The notes beneath the pieces were generated by a model that was given only the letters and a program-made list of their open reading frames with translations, was not told the DNA's origin and made no database searches. Source: Cladocopium goreaui (taxonomy: Eukaryota > Sar > Dinophyceae > Suessiales > Symbiodiniaceae). From it: a DNA stretch of 64,000 nt. The first letter of the stretch is position 1. Each line of letters opens with the position of its first letter. The stretch spans positions 7,501 to 71,500 of the forward strand of contig CAMXCT020001747.1 in NCBI GenBank assembly GCA_947184155.2. The letters are read 5' to 3'. Shown in pieces: positions 48,270-60,125 of the stretch. The translations under genes were made by a program, and so were the position numbers.

Positions 48270-49550
48270 ACGTCATGATTGTAGATTGCTATATTTGATA
48301 TGCATAATGTACGTATATTGAATTAATAATATATATATATATACCCTGGAAAGATGTGGATTTCAAGAAAAGACCCGCGTACCGCGTGAAAAATCCGGGA
48401 GGCATTCTAACCTGATTTATTGTATAATATATGATATACTAATCATACTAATACTAATCATACTGATACTATACTGGTACTATACTATACTACAATATAA
48501 TGCACTATAATGAATTATAAATATTAAGGATTTGATCTTGGGGGTGGAGAGGGGCGGGTTGAGATGTATGATATATGAATAAACTTGAAAAAATGAGGCA
48601 ACCCCATTTTCAGACAAACCACTATCAGTTGTGGTGGGGTGTACATTTCATTATATCCCGATTAATCCCCATCAAACCCCATTGACTGATCATAAACATC
48701 CAGAAAATCACAGTGATCATATGAACTAAACCGACATCTCTACGGCAATTTCTTGCCCACTCCCAAGTTTGAAACTGTTTTCAAAAAATGGGGAACATTA
48801 AACAAGAAAAGAAATACCCAAGAGGTCCTGTAGTTGTCAATTAAGATTGAGGTATCCTATAGGTTATCCATAAATTATTTAAGCAAGGTTAGCTTAATTA
48901 AGGATAAGCAAGGTTGCTTAAATTAAGCAAGGTTAATGTTAATCAGTTATTTGTTTTGTTTTTTGTACAAGGTGGAATATGTTGTTCCTTTATTTTGTCC
49001 AATCTTTACTTTTTCTGTTGCATCATGTTAACTTTGTAGTTGTTTTTTTCTATTTTGTGTTTCACTTTTTTCTTAAAACAGAAACTCCTGGGTAGTACAG
49101 GAATAACACAGGAAAACATCATGTCCACAACAGTTGTGGGCATGGAAGAGAAATAGTACAGGAATTCAGCCTTATTTCAGCCTTAACGGGTTCATTGCAA
49201 ATCGGAATTAAGGCTGGAATAAGGTTTGGGTATTTTGCCGTTTTTGTTGTATGCCATCAAGCTTTATTCCTGTCTTATTTCCTTTTGGCTGAAATCCTTG
49301 GTTTTTGGGTGGGGGGCACGTGGGGGGTATGTTTGAAATCTATGAATGTCATGTAATATAATATATAGAATAGTATTGCGTGTATGTCTGATCTTTGGTG
49401 AATACGTTTGAGTGATGGCTTTTATTTTGTTAAATGGAGAGTAGTATTGGAGCGTACTCGGTTTGCAGAAAACATCCTGTCAGAGACTGTCAAACGAGGG
49501 TGTGTCACACCCCTGGCAAACGAGGTAGGCATCTCATGTAAAGCATTTTG
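48270..49550. other. stretch without a supportable gene
   Basis: AT-rich, with TACTAATCATAC short tandems (48430-48490) and AATTAAGCAAGGTTA repeats (48875-48935). No exon-like island. Confidence 0.45.
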
Positions 49551-49660
49551 CTGGTTGGTGGTTTGGAACATTTGGATTATTTGTCCATTAATATTGGGAA
49601 TCTCATCATCCCAACTGACGAAGTCATATTTTTCAGAGGGGTAGGTTGAAACCACCAACT
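49551..49660 (+). mobile_element. F2 MITE-like element
   Basis: CTGGTTGGTGGTTTGG ... TTTTTCAGAGGGGTAGGTTGAAACCACCAAC; the last bases of the right end are lost. Confidence 0.75.
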
Positions 49661-50039
49661 ATTGATATCATTAATGGATAGTGATTTTCTGGATATGTTC
49701 TGATTAAATAGTGATGTAGACTTTCGAGTGGCTATGTTTTAAGGAGGCCACAAGTGTTTGGGCCTACCTTTTGAAAATCGGCTGGGTGGTACATGAAAAA
49801 ACGCTTTGAAAAGTGTCTCAACTACTTCTTGTGGTGCTAATTCCTGAAACATAAAAAACTTTGGATTGCACTATATTTAGGCATCATAACTTGGGGACTA
49901 TGAACATTTACATATTTCTTGTGCAGAGGAGCACTGCAAAAATGGGGGTGTTTACCCCCAGGGGTCACCCGCGGTCCGCTTTCATCTCAACCACGATTTG
50001 ATTGGTCACATTGTCCAGCTTGATTTCACACATGTGAAG

Positions 50040-51056
50040 ATCAGTTAAGGTTCACATTTTTGCCGAACTTAACCAATTTTTCACCAACCTGACCAACTTT
50101 TGAGCAACTTGACCAATTTTTCACCAGCATGACCAAGTTGGTCAATTTCTGACCAACTTGACCAACTCTTGACCTACTTCACCAAGTTGGTCATTTTTGA
50201 CCAACTTGACCAACTTTTGACCAACTTTTGACCAACTTGACCAAGTTGGTCAATTTCTGACCAACTTGACCAAGTTGGTCAATTTTTGACAAACTTGACC
50301 AACTTTTGACCAACTTGATCAAATTGGTCATTTTGGACCAACTTGACCAACTTTTGGCCAACTTGACCAACTTTTGACCAACTTGACCAACTTTTGACCA
50401 ACTTGGCAAACTTTTGACCAAGTTGGTGATTTTTCACGAACTTGACCAACTTTTGACCAAGTTGGTCATTTTTGACCAACTTGACCAATTTTTGGCCAAG
50501 TTCGTCATTTTTTACAAATTTTGTCAATTTCTGGCCAAGTTGGTGATTTTTGACCAACTTGGTCAACTTTTGACCAAGTTGGTGATTTTTGACCAATTTG
50601 GTCAATTTTTGGCCAAGTTAGTGATTTTTGAACAACTTGGTCAACTTTTGGCCAAGTTGGTAATTTTTGACCAACTTGGTCAATTTTTTTACAAAGTTGG
50701 TGGTTTTTGACCAACGTTGCCAATTTTTGACCAAATTGGCCAAGTTGGTGATTTTTGACCAACTTGGTTAATTTTTGGCTAAGTTGGTGATTTTTGACCA
50801 ACTTGGTCAATGTTTGGCAAAGTTGGTCTTTTTTGGCCCAATTTGACCAGATTGACCAACTTTTGACCAACTTTGACCAACTTGACCAATTTTTGACCAA
50901 CTTTACCAACTTTACCAACTTTACCAACTTTTGACCAACTTTACCAACTTTTGACCAACTTTACCAACTTTTGACCAACTTTACCAACTTTACCAACTTG
51001 ACCAACTTTTGACCAACTTGACCAAGTTGGTCAATGTTTGACCAACTTGACCAAGT
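50040..51056. repeat. TTGACCAAC degenerate satellite, about 1 kb
   Basis: Interspersed TTGACCAACTTTTGACC / GGTCAAAAGTTGGTCAA units, direct and inverted, with drift from left to right. It makes long artefactual frames of VKLVKN/WSSWSK on the - strand and ...QLGQFLAKLVI on +. Confidence 0.95.
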
Positions 51057-52355
51057 CATTGGGACGCCTGTGTCCCCAAACTGATTTCACATGGTTTAAC
51101 TATGCTTAGCTAAGCGCATGCATGTTCTGATTACAAACAGAAAAGGAAATGAACCAGAAATTGGCAACGAAAGGATGAACTGCAGGTGGAAGGTGCTCAA
51201 AATGTACCAAAACAACCCTCGTATGGAAATAAAGGCTTCACAAGTGGTTGTGCCCAACACCCCTCTGCCGTCAGTTGGCAAAAAGCATTCCAACAGGGCA
51301 ATACTACTTCTTGGTGCGCTACTTTTTTTAACCTTAAAACGAGGCAACTTGAAATTCTACAAATAGTGATATCCATTAAAGCACTATCCATTAATCACTA
51401 TCCATTACTAATAATAATGATATCAATATGATATCACCATCTATATATAGTATCACTATCCATTATAGTCACTATTAATATATAGTATCACTATCCATTA
51501 TAGTCACTATTAATATATAGTCACCATCACTATATATCACTATAATGAAGTTACTTCAGCTACATCATGTCATATAAAGTTTTCATGTCATGTCACGACA
51601 CTAACTTCAATCCCAGCTTTTGGGGGGCCAACACGGACCACAGATATCTGGCTGCGCTCGCAGTATATGTTTTTAGCAGGTTTTAGTGCCTGGCAAACAT
51701 ATAGGCTGTCTATGTAGCAAACATGTTATGATTTACCATCAGGTAAGGGCGTAACTACAAAAGGTGTATGTTTTTTTTTGGACTGTTTGATTTTGCAAAG
51801 CAACAATTGTTTGTTCGTTACGAAGCGCTTTTTTGTTGCTGAAATTCAGATCATTTGGATCAACATCATGTGTAAAGATTGTTGGGTCAACATTGGTGAA
51901 CGGTAGGTTTTAATGACTTTATGTTCAGCCATTTGGATGCAGGAATCCAAAGTCCATTCACTTATAGGGATTCTCTCAGTTAAGCCATTCTCTAGCCAAA
52001 GAAGCACTGTTCGAAAGCCCTTTTGGTTGATATAGTTCATACTAGTTCGTGCATGTTGGTGGATTATACTCGCCACTCCATGGGGAAGATCAGAATCCAT
52101 GGGGAATCCTGTTCTCGACGAGCCATGATTTTGCTTCATGACACATGTCTTTCCCAGCGAGACCTGTGTGGTTTCGCTGCGCAAAAGAAGTGTGGCAGCT
52201 GCGTGGAGAGGCTGAGCAGCTGAGTTTCCATGGGAATTTCCCAGGGGGACAACGATAAGGCATCAACTTTTGGACACACTCATGATCTCATGATGTGGCA
52301 CCAAATATGACTAACCACGACAACATGGGATTGCACATTTGAACTTCCACTTTCT
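51057..52355. other. stretch without a supportable gene
   Basis: Includes a TATAGTATCACTATCCATTA tandem (51435-51530). Open frames near 51118-51430 overlap in several frames and on both strands and are not persuasive. Confidence 0.35.
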
Positions 52356-52358
52356 GTG

Positions 52359-52435
52359 TCAAAGGAGTTGGATACAGATTTTCTTGGCCAGGTCGTGATG
52401 ATGTCTGTTCGCATGGGTTCGCCGTTGCTTCACAA
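52359..52435 (+). CDS. possible exon, unknown protein
   Basis: SKELDTDFLGQVVMMSVRMG then SPLLHKEV; the left border lacks a clear AG. Confidence 0.35.
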
Positions 52436-52561
52436 AGAGGTCACTATTCAATGGAAATCCATGGAAATCCACCATCATTTAAAACCCATTTAAGTAGAGT
52501 ATCTCTCCGTTCAGCATGGCTTTAGTTGAACTTTGATTGGAAATCAATGTGCATCCGCAGG

Positions 52562-52784
52562 TGGCATTGGTTTCAGGCACAAGGCCGGGCGCATCACTTC
52601 CAGGCCCAAGATGTCCATCTTGGTCAATCACCGAGCATTTTGGTCAACACTTGGGGCCAACCAGGAAAGAAAGAGAGACATCTCGGGACATATCCATAGA
52701 TATTCGTACATCTCCCAGATTAATCTTTGGGCTTCACGTGAAGCCGTTTTTTTGGCCGTTTCGAAACTAGACCGTGCCCGTTGA
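52562..52784 (+). CDS. exon, unknown protein
   Basis: After CATCCGCAG the GC3-rich frame reads GGIGFRHKAGRITSRPKMSI, LVNHRAFWSTLGANQERKRD and LWASREAVFLAVSKLDRAR, with a TGA. It overlaps the candidate exon at 52771, so the two imply alternative splicing or one is wrong. Confidence 0.5.
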
Positions 52785-52874
52785 AACCATGGCTGCGCGG
52801 GACCGTGAAGCCCTCGCTGAGGCAGGTGTCCCGACAGTTCTACTGGTGTCCAAGCCCGAAAAATGGGATTTCCA
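52771..52874 (+). CDS. exon, unknown protein
   Basis: A pyrimidine-rich acceptor (GTTTTTTTGGCCGTTTCGAAACTAG) and consensus donor CCA|GTGAGA bound TVPVETMAARDREALAEAGV then PTVLLVSKPEKWDF. Both borders are good. Confidence 0.5.
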
Positions 52875-52980
52875 GTGAGACTTCTACCAGTATGGTATTA
52901 GATTTCTATAGATTTGATATTATCTGGAAAATGTCTTGCAACCGCCCTCTTGCCTCCTAATCGTAATTCGAATTTATATA

Positions 52981-53101
52981 TACCCTCTGGTTATTTGTTA
53001 CATAGCCATGGAAAACCACCATTTTTAATAGGTAAACCTCTATAATGACTCTATAAATGGGCCATCTATACCATGGCTATGTTAGTCATAACCAGAGGGT
53101 A
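52981..53101. mobile_element. F1 MITE-like inverted repeat
   Basis: TACCCTCTGGTTATTTGTTACATAGCC ... GTTAGTCATAACCAGAGGGTA, flanked by TATATA on both sides. Confidence 0.85.
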
Positions 53102-53549
53102 TATATATTATAACGGTTGCCAACCCAGAAAATTTGGTCCCCAAAGTTAAACTGGATTTGATCCACGCAAAAACGACATTCGGACATACATAGGGACCAT
53201 TTGTTTGTTCCAGAAACATAGGTACACGAATACAAATGAGATCAATTGAGAGTAACATATACATGTCCATGGGTAATTAACCCAATACCTAGTGCTTTCT
53301 AAAATCATGTTCTTAGTAGTATAGACTTGTTCATTGTTGTTTTTTGAGTGTCTTGGTACATACATGGTGGTACTGACCATGTGGTACCTGTGCCAAGATG
53401 GAAAACATGTAACAAGCACGCTCAATAAGTCCAATGCACTTGATAATTTTGACCTTGCAAAACCATGCAAACACACAAAAAAAAACACAGATGCATGTAT
53501 TCATGCAATTTCATGCACAAGTGTTTTGTTTGATCCATGTGCAAACCTC

Positions 53550-53702
53550 CAAGGATTCCAACCCCCTCCCTTTGTTGGCCATGCGTCAGGGTTTGCTTGG
53601 GGAAGAGAAGAAAGCGGCATCAATGGAAGAATTACATCGTCAAGCAACCCAAGTGCCTTGTTGATGAGGATGTTGTGCAGAGGAAAAATCGTGAAATACA
53701 TA
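53550..53702 (+). CDS. coding-like island, frame unresolved
   Basis: All three + frames are open. The best (WKNYIVKQPKCLVDEDVVQR then KNREIHM) ends at the donor ATG|GTGATG; another reads MRQGLLGEEKKAASMEELHR. Unknown function. Confidence 0.4.
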
Positions 53703-54199
53703 TGGTGATGTTAAGATATTCTGTTTCAGCGGAATTTGTTTACGTGTTGTACTGCCTTGTTGTACTGCCTTTAGGGCCTTTCTGTCATGGGGCTTCATGA
53801 CAGCTGGTGACCAAGAATTCTCAGGATAATTTGCCTTGTTTACATCTATATCTGTTTGAAACTGTGCATTTTGAATCATTTTGATATATTACCGTGTCAA
53901 TTTTTTAATGCCTTCTATGGGAATTGGTGCGATTTAATTTTATGGGCAGGATTCGACCCACCCATCGTCAACAGAAATGGGATATCTGAATTTGAACGCC
54001 GGAGGCTTTGGGACTGTAGGGATTGGTAAATGTCCCATGTGTTGGGTGTTTTTTTTCGCATCTCTTGAGTCCATGGTTGGTGGAAAATAGACCTCCAGGT
54101 GATGGGATTAAAGATGGGCGGATGCCCTGAATCCAATCGCCCAAAAATGCCCCATCCATGCCACCATAAATGGCACCCTAAAATGAAGAGATTCAGTAG

Positions 54200-54306
54200 T
54201 ACCCTCTGGTTATTTAACATAGCCATGGTATAGATGGCCCATTTATAGATGTTTTACCTATAAAAAATGGTGATTTTCCATAGTTATGTTAAATAACCAG
54301 ATGGTA
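54200..54306. mobile_element. F1 MITE-like inverted repeat
   Basis: TACCCTCTGGTTATTTAACATAGCC ... CATAGTTATGTTAAATAACCAGATGGTA. Confidence 0.85.
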
Positions 54307-54389
54307 AAGTTACTAAACTATGCGAGATTCTCGGGGGATATGTGATGGGAATATGGGAAGGGATGTTTTCTCCGGGGTGTTCCCCTCAG

Positions 54390-54472
54390 GTTCTTTGTGG
54401 CATCGCATGTGTGACAGCGCCTTGGACAACTCTCCAGCCATGAGCCGATGGGATTTTTACGACTTGATTTCA
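54390..54472 (+). CDS. exon, unknown protein
   Basis: After GTGTTCCCCTCAG: SLWHRMCDSALDNSPAMSRW then DFYDLIS, donor TCA|GTGATA. It lies 0.7 kb before the NiCoT exons and could be its N-terminus; not shown. Confidence 0.45.
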
Positions 54473-54949
54473 GTGATACCGATGTGGGGTCATGGTGTAT
54501 GGTTTATGGCCATCCCACTGTTCGAAATTCTTATAATGAATACTACATATATATATGTATATTATATATATATAATATACATATCCCTATGAAAATGGAT
54601 TGATGACCACCCCCCAACATGGGTATACGATATCCAACTTTTGACCGTGGCACAGGACAAGACCAAACCCCAAACCCGACTGCACTGAGCGAACTGAAAT
54701 CTAATCGTGATGGTTTAGAATATTTATATATAGTTTTCCCCAGTGAAAGACATTAAAAGCCTATTTGTTGGATCTCCCCCCATTTGGACCAAAATGACAT
54801 TTTATTAGCAGATTACGGTGCCACGACTATTTGACGGGGTACCCCAGGATTAGTAAACCAAAGTCTATTTAATCCTGGGTTGACATTATTGTATTCCACA
54901 ATGGGAAGCAATAAGGACCAACCATTTTGTCCATTTTGATTCATTTTAC

Positions 54950-55094
54950 GCAGTGGTGCCCCAAAGGTAGCAGGTTGATTCACAACCAATAGAACTATAA
55001 TTAGGGTTTATGGATGTTTATGGTAGATATATCTGTAGCTATAAGTGGGCTTATAAACCGACAATCATAACTCAGGGGGTCACCAAATTGTGAT
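54950..55094. mobile_element. F3 element, diverged
   Basis: CAGTGGTGCCCCAAAGGTAGC ... TTATAAACCGACAATCATAACTC AGGGGGTCACCAAATTGTG. Confidence 0.55.
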
Positions 55095-55163
55095 GTGAAG
55101 ACCAGACATGATTCATGATTCGGGATTGCATCCTCGATTGATCCATCAAACAACTTATCTCAG

Positions 55164-55237
55164 GTGCTGTCAACTTGTGCACTCACAGTGCTGGTGCCCG
55201 AACTGCTTACCTCTGGTCTTCTAGCGTATACGATCGG
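55164..55237 (+). CDS. NiCoT nickel/cobalt transporter, exon with first membrane helix
   Basis: After TTATCTCAG it reads VLSTCALTVLVPELLTSGLL then AYTIG, a hydrophobic helix. The GC donor ATCGG|GCCACT leaves two bases that join in phase to the next exon, giving LLAYTIGLRHAIDADHIAAI as in the NiCoT family, where a helix ending AY.LGLRHA precedes the metal motif. A second frame over this region stays open to 55384 but has no family match. Confidence 0.65.
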
Positions 55238-55489
55238 GCCACTTGGTGTCGATGGGGGGCTCTGCTCTCTGGTCATGTCAACTGGAATGAAGAACTGGAT
55301 TTCTTGCTGAGCTCTGGGAAAACACCTGAAATTTCTGAAAACTCCACTGAACTCCTGCGGAAAACACCTGCGCAACGCTCATGAAATGATGTTTTTTTCA
55401 TCCCCAGAAACCTGAGTTCGGGGGGACCAACCAGTGGCATTCTGCATGGTTGAGATGAGAAGTCTTGCTTTATCATCATGTAAAATCTA

Positions 55490-55580
55490 TACCCTCTGGT
55501 AATGACTGTTACATAGCTATTGAACATGGCCCAGTCGAAATAGTGGATTTTCCCAGCTAGAAAATGGTGGATCTTTCCAG
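55490..55580. mobile_element. F1 element, left half, in a NiCoT intron
   Basis: TACCCTCTGGTAATGACTG and CATGGCCCAGTCGAAATAGTGG; right end missing. Confidence 0.6.
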
Positions 55581-55666
55581 TTCGTTCTGTAAGCCCGCTA
55601 TAGCCATTTCGGGTTTTCTAAAACGACCGTTCCGGTGACGTCACGGGAGTGACTGGGCCCTGCCAG

Positions 55667-55723
55667 GCTGAGACATGCCATTGACGCAGATCACATTGCA
55701 GCCATCGACAATATTGCCAAGAG
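55667..55723 (+). CDS. NiCoT nickel/cobalt transporter, exon with HX4DH signature
   Basis: NiCoT proteins are proton-coupled Ni/Co importers with eight membrane helices. The exon reads LRHAIDADHIAAIDNIAK. H-A-I-D-A-D-H is the HX4DH metal-selectivity signature of helix II. Acceptor CCTGCCAG|G; the GC donor AAGAG|GCCTGA leaves AG, which completes an Arg codon with the next exon. Confidence 0.8.
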
Positions 55724-56493
55724 GCCTGACTCGCGGAGAGCGCAAAACGCCCCAGCGGCTAATATAACACGCGCGTCTTTAAGAGGTCGTCTGACCAGAG
55801 GTTAAGGATCGGATGGCTGAGGTATGGTATGGGGTCTGGTAATATATCGTGATACATGGTGAATATAGAACAATTTCGTGATTCTGTGCTACATGGCCAA
55901 TCTTATTGTGTGGAGAATCTGGCAGATTCAACAAACCTGGGAATCCAAGCAACCCAAATGGGATGGAGTCGACACTGGCTGACCGCACGATGAGGGGGCA
56001 GTATGGGGAACCACCGCAAAAAGGTTTATTATTGATGATGTTTTTTTTGTTTAGATGGAGTTATACTCTGTTATACTACTTGGTCTATTTGTCTCTGTTT
56101 GAATGATTCGAAATGTCCCTACACAGCTGTAGAGGACTGAAAATTTGCGGACCAACTCACCATGTGTGGATTGGTAACATGGCCAGTTTTTCCTCCACAT
56201 TCCACACGAGGCTGTTGTTCACCAGTGCATCCCACTTTGGGTAAATCTGAATAGTAAAAACCGTGCAGATGTCATGGATGCTTTGTGATTCAGTATCAAC
56301 ATGAGTTAAGATCTATTAACATCTGTCAACATCTATGTCAACATTTGTTTTTTACAGTTGTTTAATCTATTCTATTTTAACATTTTTTAAATCTATATTA
56401 ACATCCATTGACATCTATTAACATCTATTAACACGTAAGATTTCAAGACATCTCAATGCTCGTTACGGCGCTGCGGGGCCATGCCGCGGGGAG

Positions 56494-56620
56494 GTTGACC
56501 ACCTTGCAGAAACGCTCGGCCATGGCGGGATTCTTCTTTGCTCTGGGCCATTCCACGGTGGTGCTCCTCATGTCACCGGGCGGCTGGCTGGGGCGGCTTG
56601 GGTGGCTTGGGCCATGGCAT
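56494..56620 (+). CDS. NiCoT nickel/cobalt transporter, exon with LGHSTVV
   Basis: After GCGGGGAG|G it reads LTTLQKRSAMAGFFFALGHS then TVVLLMS. FFxLGHS(T/S)VV is the helix III signature of NiCoT. It joins in phase to 55667-55723 (IAKR|LTTLQKR). The end is uncertain; CAT|GTGAGC at 56621 is a good donor. Confidence 0.75.
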
Positions 56621-57008
56621 GTGAGCACTGTTTTTTGCAATTAAAATAAAGGAATATCAATGAATATCAATGAGATGACATATCAATGGTATAAGTATAA
56701 CAATGGAATATCAATGATATATATATATATAATATATATATATATATGATGTTTGGTTGAATTACGGTTTCTTTGGCCTTGGTGATGGTCTTGTTATTTT
56801 TTTCCTGTAAGATCCTGGATACGTACCATATAAACGGGGTCTATTTACATCTGTTTACCAGCTATTTTGATGTGAAAAGCATGGCCCAAGGTTTTGACCC
56901 ATCGTCTTTTTTTTTTCGGAGATCAATCTATTCGGTTTCAGCCTTGAAAGCGGCTCTGTGATGCTAGGGTCTAGCCTTGTGTATCAAAGTGGTCCATCAA
57001 ATATAATA

Positions 57009-57106
57009 CTGGTTGGTGGTTTCAATCATTTTTTATTTTCCATAATATAAGGGATAATCCTTCCCATTGACTAATATTTTTCAAGATGGTTAAAACCACC
57101 AACCAG
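57009..57106 (+). mobile_element. F2 MITE-like element
   Basis: CTGGTTGGTGGTTTCAATC ... TTTTTCAAGATGGTTAAAACCACCAACCAG. Confidence 0.8.
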
Positions 57107-57121
57107 AACAATATATATATA

Positions 57122-57370
57122 TATACCAAATCATATTGGGGTGAATCTTTTGGGCCCATTTTCCATGTGAAATTTGCAGATATGGTTGGCTTCATATTTG
57201 CGGGAGAAAATAGGGCAAACCAACCTGGTTACCTGGAACCCACTGGTTCGAGCTACAAAAACCAGAAAAACCATTCCTGGAACTGGCTGAGAAATCCAAT
57301 GGTGGCCCCCAAAGCCCTCCAACAACTTGTTTTGCATGGTAAATCGGCCCTATGTAAGTTGCTGGGGTGA
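57122..57370 (+). CDS. coding-like island, unknown
   Basis: + frame contains YWGESFGPIFHVKFADMVGF and HSWNWLRNPMVAPKALQQLV. The - strand is open too. No NiCoT motif; low support. Confidence 0.25.
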   Translation, partial: YTKSYWGESFGPIFHVKFADMVGFIFAGENRANQPGYLEPTGSSYKNQKNHSWNWLRNPMVAPKALQQLVLHGKSALCKLLG

Positions 57371-58214
57371 GTCTGAGTAGATTTCCGTGCATTATGATGT
57401 CTTGTTTTGAGAAAAGCCATAGTTTGAGGAATGGATTAAGAGACCCACTGCCAGGAATTCAACAGCCCAGTTTCGCATCAAAATAGTTGCAAGAAGGGCC
57501 CCCGCAGCTGTCTTGTTTGGTTATATACATATAGTTTAATATATTTATATTAGATATCCACTAAAGATCTAATCGTTCTACTGGTTACCAACAGCATTGA
57601 CAGGAATAGCATTTTTCAGCGGCACATCCCGGCACCAAGGTGTATCTTTATTGCGATTGGACGTGAGAATGCGTGGCAACATTTGAAGCTCCTAGGGTGT
57701 TTCAAGCAGGCACTTTTTCCCCAAAGTTGGTTGTCCAGATTTGGGGCATACCCCTCCTATATTTAGACGTTTTCATATGGGAAAGATGATGATAAACCAT
57801 CGGAGTCTGGGGTACCCTATTTCTGGACAAACACACTTGAGGATTGAAGTGTTTGTGTTCCCGTGAAGATGCTGCTGTGTTTTCTTTGCTCCTTGGATAT
57901 ACGACAATCCCCACAGAAGACAATCCCAAAAGGAACAGAACTCCCAAGGGGAGGTTCCAGACCATCCGGTGAATTGAAATCTGCAGGTACCAATCACATC
58001 AGTCCTTGATGTTTTGCCAGTTGCATATACGACAACAAGATCATTCATCACCTAAGCAAGTGGTTTCTATTCTTGAATATACCCTGTTTTTTTTCCCGCA
58101 AACACCCCAAAACGATAGATTTGGTGCCATCCAACTCTTACATATTACAATGAACGGTTCCCAATGTCTATTTTTTTTCTGAGGGGGTGATACTGAATTT
58201 ATGGAACTTGCATA

Positions 58215-58375
58215 AACCCACTGGGCCAATGCCAAGGACCATGAAGGCGGCTGGCGGCATTGTCGCTGGCGGTTTCTCCGGTTGCAGCTTGGCCTGGCGG
58301 AAGTTTTCGCTGATCTCCCAGGTGTTCGTTGTGTTGTTCCAACTCAGTACCCTCCGGTCCCTCTGGTAAGGTAGC
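58215..58375 (+). CDS. coding-like island, frame unresolved
   Basis: GC-rich. Frames MKAAGGIVAGGFSGCSLAWR and GLAEVFADLPGVRCVVPTQY are both open, ending at a truncated F1 start (TACCCTCCGGT ... CTCTGGTAAGG). Confidence 0.35.
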
Positions 58376-58979
58376 CATGGAATGTTTTACCTATTTATAT
58401 GATCTACCAGCAAAAAATGCTGATGTTTTCCACAATGTTGAACAGACAAATTAGAACCACAAGGGTGGATTCTTTGTCATTTGACCTCTTTATTTGGGGA
58501 GCAGGCCTGGTTTTGGGCTTTGGAGATGGGGTAATTCAAAACCAATTCGAAGCATGTGTGTATTTATTAATGTTGAATGTTTGATAGCCTATGTTCAATA
58601 CATTTACTGCACAGCCAATGCAAGGTGCCACTTCCATGTGCACGCAAGCTGCCAAGTTAGAAAGCTGATTGGTAAGCCAATCAGCGTACTTTTCACAAAT
58701 GTTCGGAGTATCATGCAGAACCTGGTGCTCATTGCGGGTATTTGGCACAGCGCCTCAAGCAAACTTGAAAGGTATTTAAGAGATTCAATGGAAGGCCTTG
58801 TCATTCTTATCATGTCCCAACATATCACAAGGCTCGGAGTCCCAAGATATCCCACCATATCTGCGTAGCCGGCAAGAGTTGTTTGATAAAAGTTGGTACA
58901 GAGGTATGTTTCTTGTAATCATTTGAGGCTCAAAGTAGAAGCAAAATTGACAGTTTCATTATAATCCCATGGAATCCCA

Positions 58980-59083
58980 TGGTATTTATCACCGATAGTA
59001 ACTATGGAAAATCACCATTTTTAATGGAAAACTCACTATTTCTATGGTCATTTTCAATAGCTATGTTAAATTACCAGAGGGTA
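58980..59083. mobile_element. F1 element, decayed left end
   Basis: AGTAACTATGGAAAATCACC ... CAATAGCTATGTTAAATTACCAGAGGGTA. Confidence 0.7.
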
Positions 59084-59221
59084 CATGACAGTTTCATGAT
59101 TTGAATTTGACCCAAAAAAAGCCCTGGTGGAATGTATTGGACTGGTTCGAAAAAATGTCCCATGCTGTTGAGTTCATATTATGTGAATGGCAACATGTTA
59201 TATCGTTATACAGTGTATATA

Positions 59222-59223
59222 AA

Positions 59224-59258
<35 letters not shown>

Positions 59259-59275
59259 GAATCACAATAATAATA
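59222..59275. repeat. (AAT)n microsatellite
   Basis: About 12 uninterrupted AAT units followed by a TA run. Confidence 0.95.
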
Positions 59276-59372
59276 ATATTTATATATATATATATGTATA
59301 CATACATATACACACATATATATGTATACAATTATATACACATATTATGTGGTTTCACTTTTGTTTCTATAG

Positions 59373-59494
59373 GCAACATGTTCATTTTCCATGGGGCTGG
59401 GGATCCAGGAATGGGCCGTAAGGGCCGTCGCGCTGAGGCTTTCTTCTCATCGTGGGAGCCGGCGCGCTCAGCGGGCGTCGTTATGCACTCTTAA
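59373..59494 (+). CDS. exon, possibly NiCoT cytoplasmic loop
   Basis: Clear acceptor (TTTTGTTTCTATAG); reads MFIFHGAGDPGMGRKGRRAE then AFFSSWEPARSAGVVMHS and a TAA. The G-x-x-GR-(x)GR-basic pattern resembles the loop preceding LGFDT in NiCoT proteins. The in-frame stop would end the protein early unless the exon stops before it. Confidence 0.4.
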
Positions 59495-59573
59495 CCAACA
59501 ACCACGATTTGAAGGTTATTTCCGCTTATGAACAGAATGGCATAGAATGGCTAAATAGAACACCCTTTGATCA

Positions 59574-59870
59574 ATGCATTGGTTTGGACAATCTACAGGA
59601 ACCCCTCCCCATATTCCATGGTTTTCTATAGTTTTCTGTCTCACTAGAGCTTCAACCCATGGATTTGAACTTCGACCATCAGGCGCTGAACTGGCGCTTA
59701 GGCACCCTGAACTCAGGACACCCCGGCTTCCAAGAACTGGGCAGGAGAAGCAGAGACATTGCATATTTAATGGTAGAAAACGTGTTTTGCATATTTGGGA
59801 GTGCAGTTTGGGCTTACTGAAGATGCAGTATGGTAATAACTTCCATAAGTTGGGATATAGGCCCATGTAA
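59574..59870 (+). CDS. coding-like island, strand unresolved
   Basis: 98 open codons on + (HGFELRPSGAELALRHPELR) and 129 on -. No family. Confidence 0.25.
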   Translation: MHWFGQSTGTPPHIPWFSIVFCLTRASTHGFELRPSGAELALRHPELRTPRLPRTGQEKQRHCIFNGRKRVLHIWECSLGLLKMQYGNNFHKLGYRPM

Positions 59871-59935
59871 ACCCCGAAAAATCTCTGTGAATCCCTGAGC
59901 TTCAAAAAGATTCAGCTCCTCCAAGCGAAATCTAG

Positions 59936-60125
59936 GGCTTCCAAGCGGGCGCCTTGGGGCTTGGGCTGTCGCTGAAGGTCCTGAACATGATCACGATGAG
60001 AGACCTCCTCGAATCCTGGAGGGTCGCTCGGAATTTCTCGCCTGGGAGTTTGGCACCCAGCATCACCCAGCAATCCCACGGAAAATGCGGTGTGCAGTAT
60101 GTGTTTCCCCAATGTGGCAACAAAG
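59936..60125 (+). CDS. exon, unknown protein
   Basis: After GCGAAATCTAG the GC3-rich frame reads GFQAGALGLGLSLKVLNMIT then MRDLLESWRVARNFSPGSLA and CGVQYVFPQCGNK, donor AAAG|GTGATC. A second + frame is also open. Position is inside the NiCoT gene; no NiCoT motif seen. Confidence 0.45.

Noticed and set aside
50191..50927. 100-140 codon - strand frames of VKLVKN repeats
   Set aside because: Low-complexity translation of the TTGACCAAC satellite.
59655..59690. GTTCAAATCC on the - strand, like a tRNA T-loop
   Set aside because: The flanking bases do not form a T stem, and no D arm or acceptor stem is found.
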